Assembly: GCA_001898485.1 (NCBI GenBank)
Contig: MKTY01000018.1
Location: 1-64,000 of the forward strand
DNA from: Sphingobacteriales bacterium 46-32
GTDB lineage: Bacteria; Bacteroidota; Bacteroidia; Chitinophagales; Chitinophagaceae
Direction: 5' to 3'
DNA: 64,000 bases
Below are positions 63,363-64,000 of this stretch, in pieces. Both the position numbers and the translations under genes were made by a program. How positions within the stretch are numbered: position 1 is the first letter of the stretch; each line of letters begins with the position of its first letter. The notes beneath the pieces are model-generated. The model was not told the DNA's origin. It ran no database searches and saw only the letters and a list, made by a program, of their open reading frames with translations.

Positions 63363-64000
63363 ATGAACCAACAACAACGCCGCGGTTTTCTCCGCAAACT
63401 GGGTGCCCTTACAGGTGCCGGTTTACTCGCTTCTGTTTCTCAGCAGGCACGTGCAGCCCGCCTCGACCGTGCCCTGCAGCAAGTAGCTCATCTCTCCGCC
63501 GATGAACTCGCTGCCGATGAAGATTTCTGGTACTATATTCAGCAATCATTTACCGTCAATCCCGGTATCATCAATCTCAACAACGGTGGCGTTTCGCCAG
63601 CACCCCGTACGGTGCAGGAGGCAATGAAACGTTATTATGATCTCAGCAATGAGGCACCCAGTTATTATATGTGGCGCGTGCTTGACCAGGGGCGTGAGCC
63701 ATTGCGCCGCAACCTGGCCCGCCTGGCAGGTTGCGATGCGGAAGAAATTGCCATAAACCGCAATTCATCCGAAGGCCTGGAAACGATCATCTTCGGGCTG
63801 CAGCTGAAAGCAGGCGATGAGGTAGTGGCCGCCCGGCAGGACTATCCCAATATGATCAATGCCTATAAACAGCGCGAGAAAAGGGATGGTATCAAAATGG
63901 TCTGGATCAACCTCGAGCTTCCCAGCGAAGACGAAGAATACCTGGTACAGCAATATGTAAAGGCATTTACACCACGTACCAAAGCGGTGCATATTACACA
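63363..64000 (+). CDS. Class V aminotransferase, Tat-exported (3' partial)
   Basis: The frame runs to the end of the window, so the C-terminus is missing. The N-terminus has a twin-arginine signal (QRRGFLRKLGALTGAGLLAS) suggesting export of a folded, cofactor-bearing protein. The following region has the fold-typical segments INLNNGGVSPAPRTVQEAMK and AINRNSSEGLETIIFG, matching the class V PLP-dependent family (isopenicillin-N-epimerase-like). The PLP lysine lies beyond the window end. It follows the S10 peptidase by 4 bp. Confidence 0.85.
   Translation, partial: MNQQQRRGFLRKLGALTGAGLLASVSQQARAARLDRALQQVAHLSADELAADEDFWYYIQQSFTVNPGIINLNNGGVSPAPRTVQEAMKRYYDLSNEAPSYYMWRVLDQGREPLRRNLARLAGCDAEEIAINRNSSEGLETIIFGLQLKAGDEVVAARQDYPNMINAYKQREKRDGIKMVWINLELPSEDEEYLVQQYVKAFTPRTKAVHIT

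Noticed and set aside
1-64000. CRISPR array or insertion sequence
   Set aside because: No regular repeat-spacer pattern and no transposase gene were found, apart from the serine recombinase relic and the ICE integrase.

Overview
The window looks like a Bacteroidota chromosome, most likely Chitinophagaceae-like. The evidence is a CTnDOT-type tra operon, a type IX secretion (type B sorting) protein, TAnnTTTG-type promoter elements, weak or absent Shine-Dalgarno sites and several Bacteroidota-specific families (DUF6263, DUF3857 tandem, ABC permease fused to M1 peptidase). The genus cannot be fixed from sequence reading alone.

Positions 1 to about 25,480 are the integrase-proximal part of an integrative and conjugative element (ICE). 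A plus-strand transfer operon (traG, I, J, K, unknown gene, L, M, N, O, Q) builds the mating channel. It is followed by two separate AT-richer cargo modules on the minus strand. One is a translationally coupled pair: a double-HxK phospholipase-D-like protein and a 533-residue partner (8,990-13,242). The other is a three-gene set with a PD-(D/E)xK-like protein, an unknown protein and a HEPN-like protein (14,708-17,455). Between them lie two helix-turn-helix genes, a 111-bp imperfect palindrome and a degenerate receiver-domain protein. Then comes a minus-strand maintenance block: ssb, DUF932, two small genes, and PRTRC E, C, F, B and ThiF. Last is an IntDOT-like tyrosine integrase with Ser in place of the first catalytic Arg.

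From 25,500 the content is chromosomal. It includes a DUF6263 lipoprotein, thymidine kinase, Kdo transferase, and a nucleotide-sugar operon (aminotransferase, two UDP-sugar dehydrogenases, UDP-xylose synthase, rfbC, rfbD). These are followed by a TonB-like secreted protein, an ABC transporter whose permease carries an M1 peptidase domain, and a divergent LytS/LytTR two-component pair. Further on are a NarL-type two-component operon, an S1-type protease with an unknown downstream gene, a large T9SS cargo protein, and tandem DUF3857 proteins of which the second has lost the transglutaminase catalytic residues.

Positions 56,000-61,650 form a scarred region: two decayed adjacent genes, an unclassified membrane lipoprotein, a decayed serine-recombinase C-terminus and tRNA-Gln(UUG). 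The recombinase relic beside the tRNA suggests an old, lost mobile element. The window ends with an S10 peptidase and the start of a Tat-exported class V aminotransferase.

The best candidates for an undescribed system are the two cargo modules inside the ICE. Both are inferred from gene architecture and motifs only.
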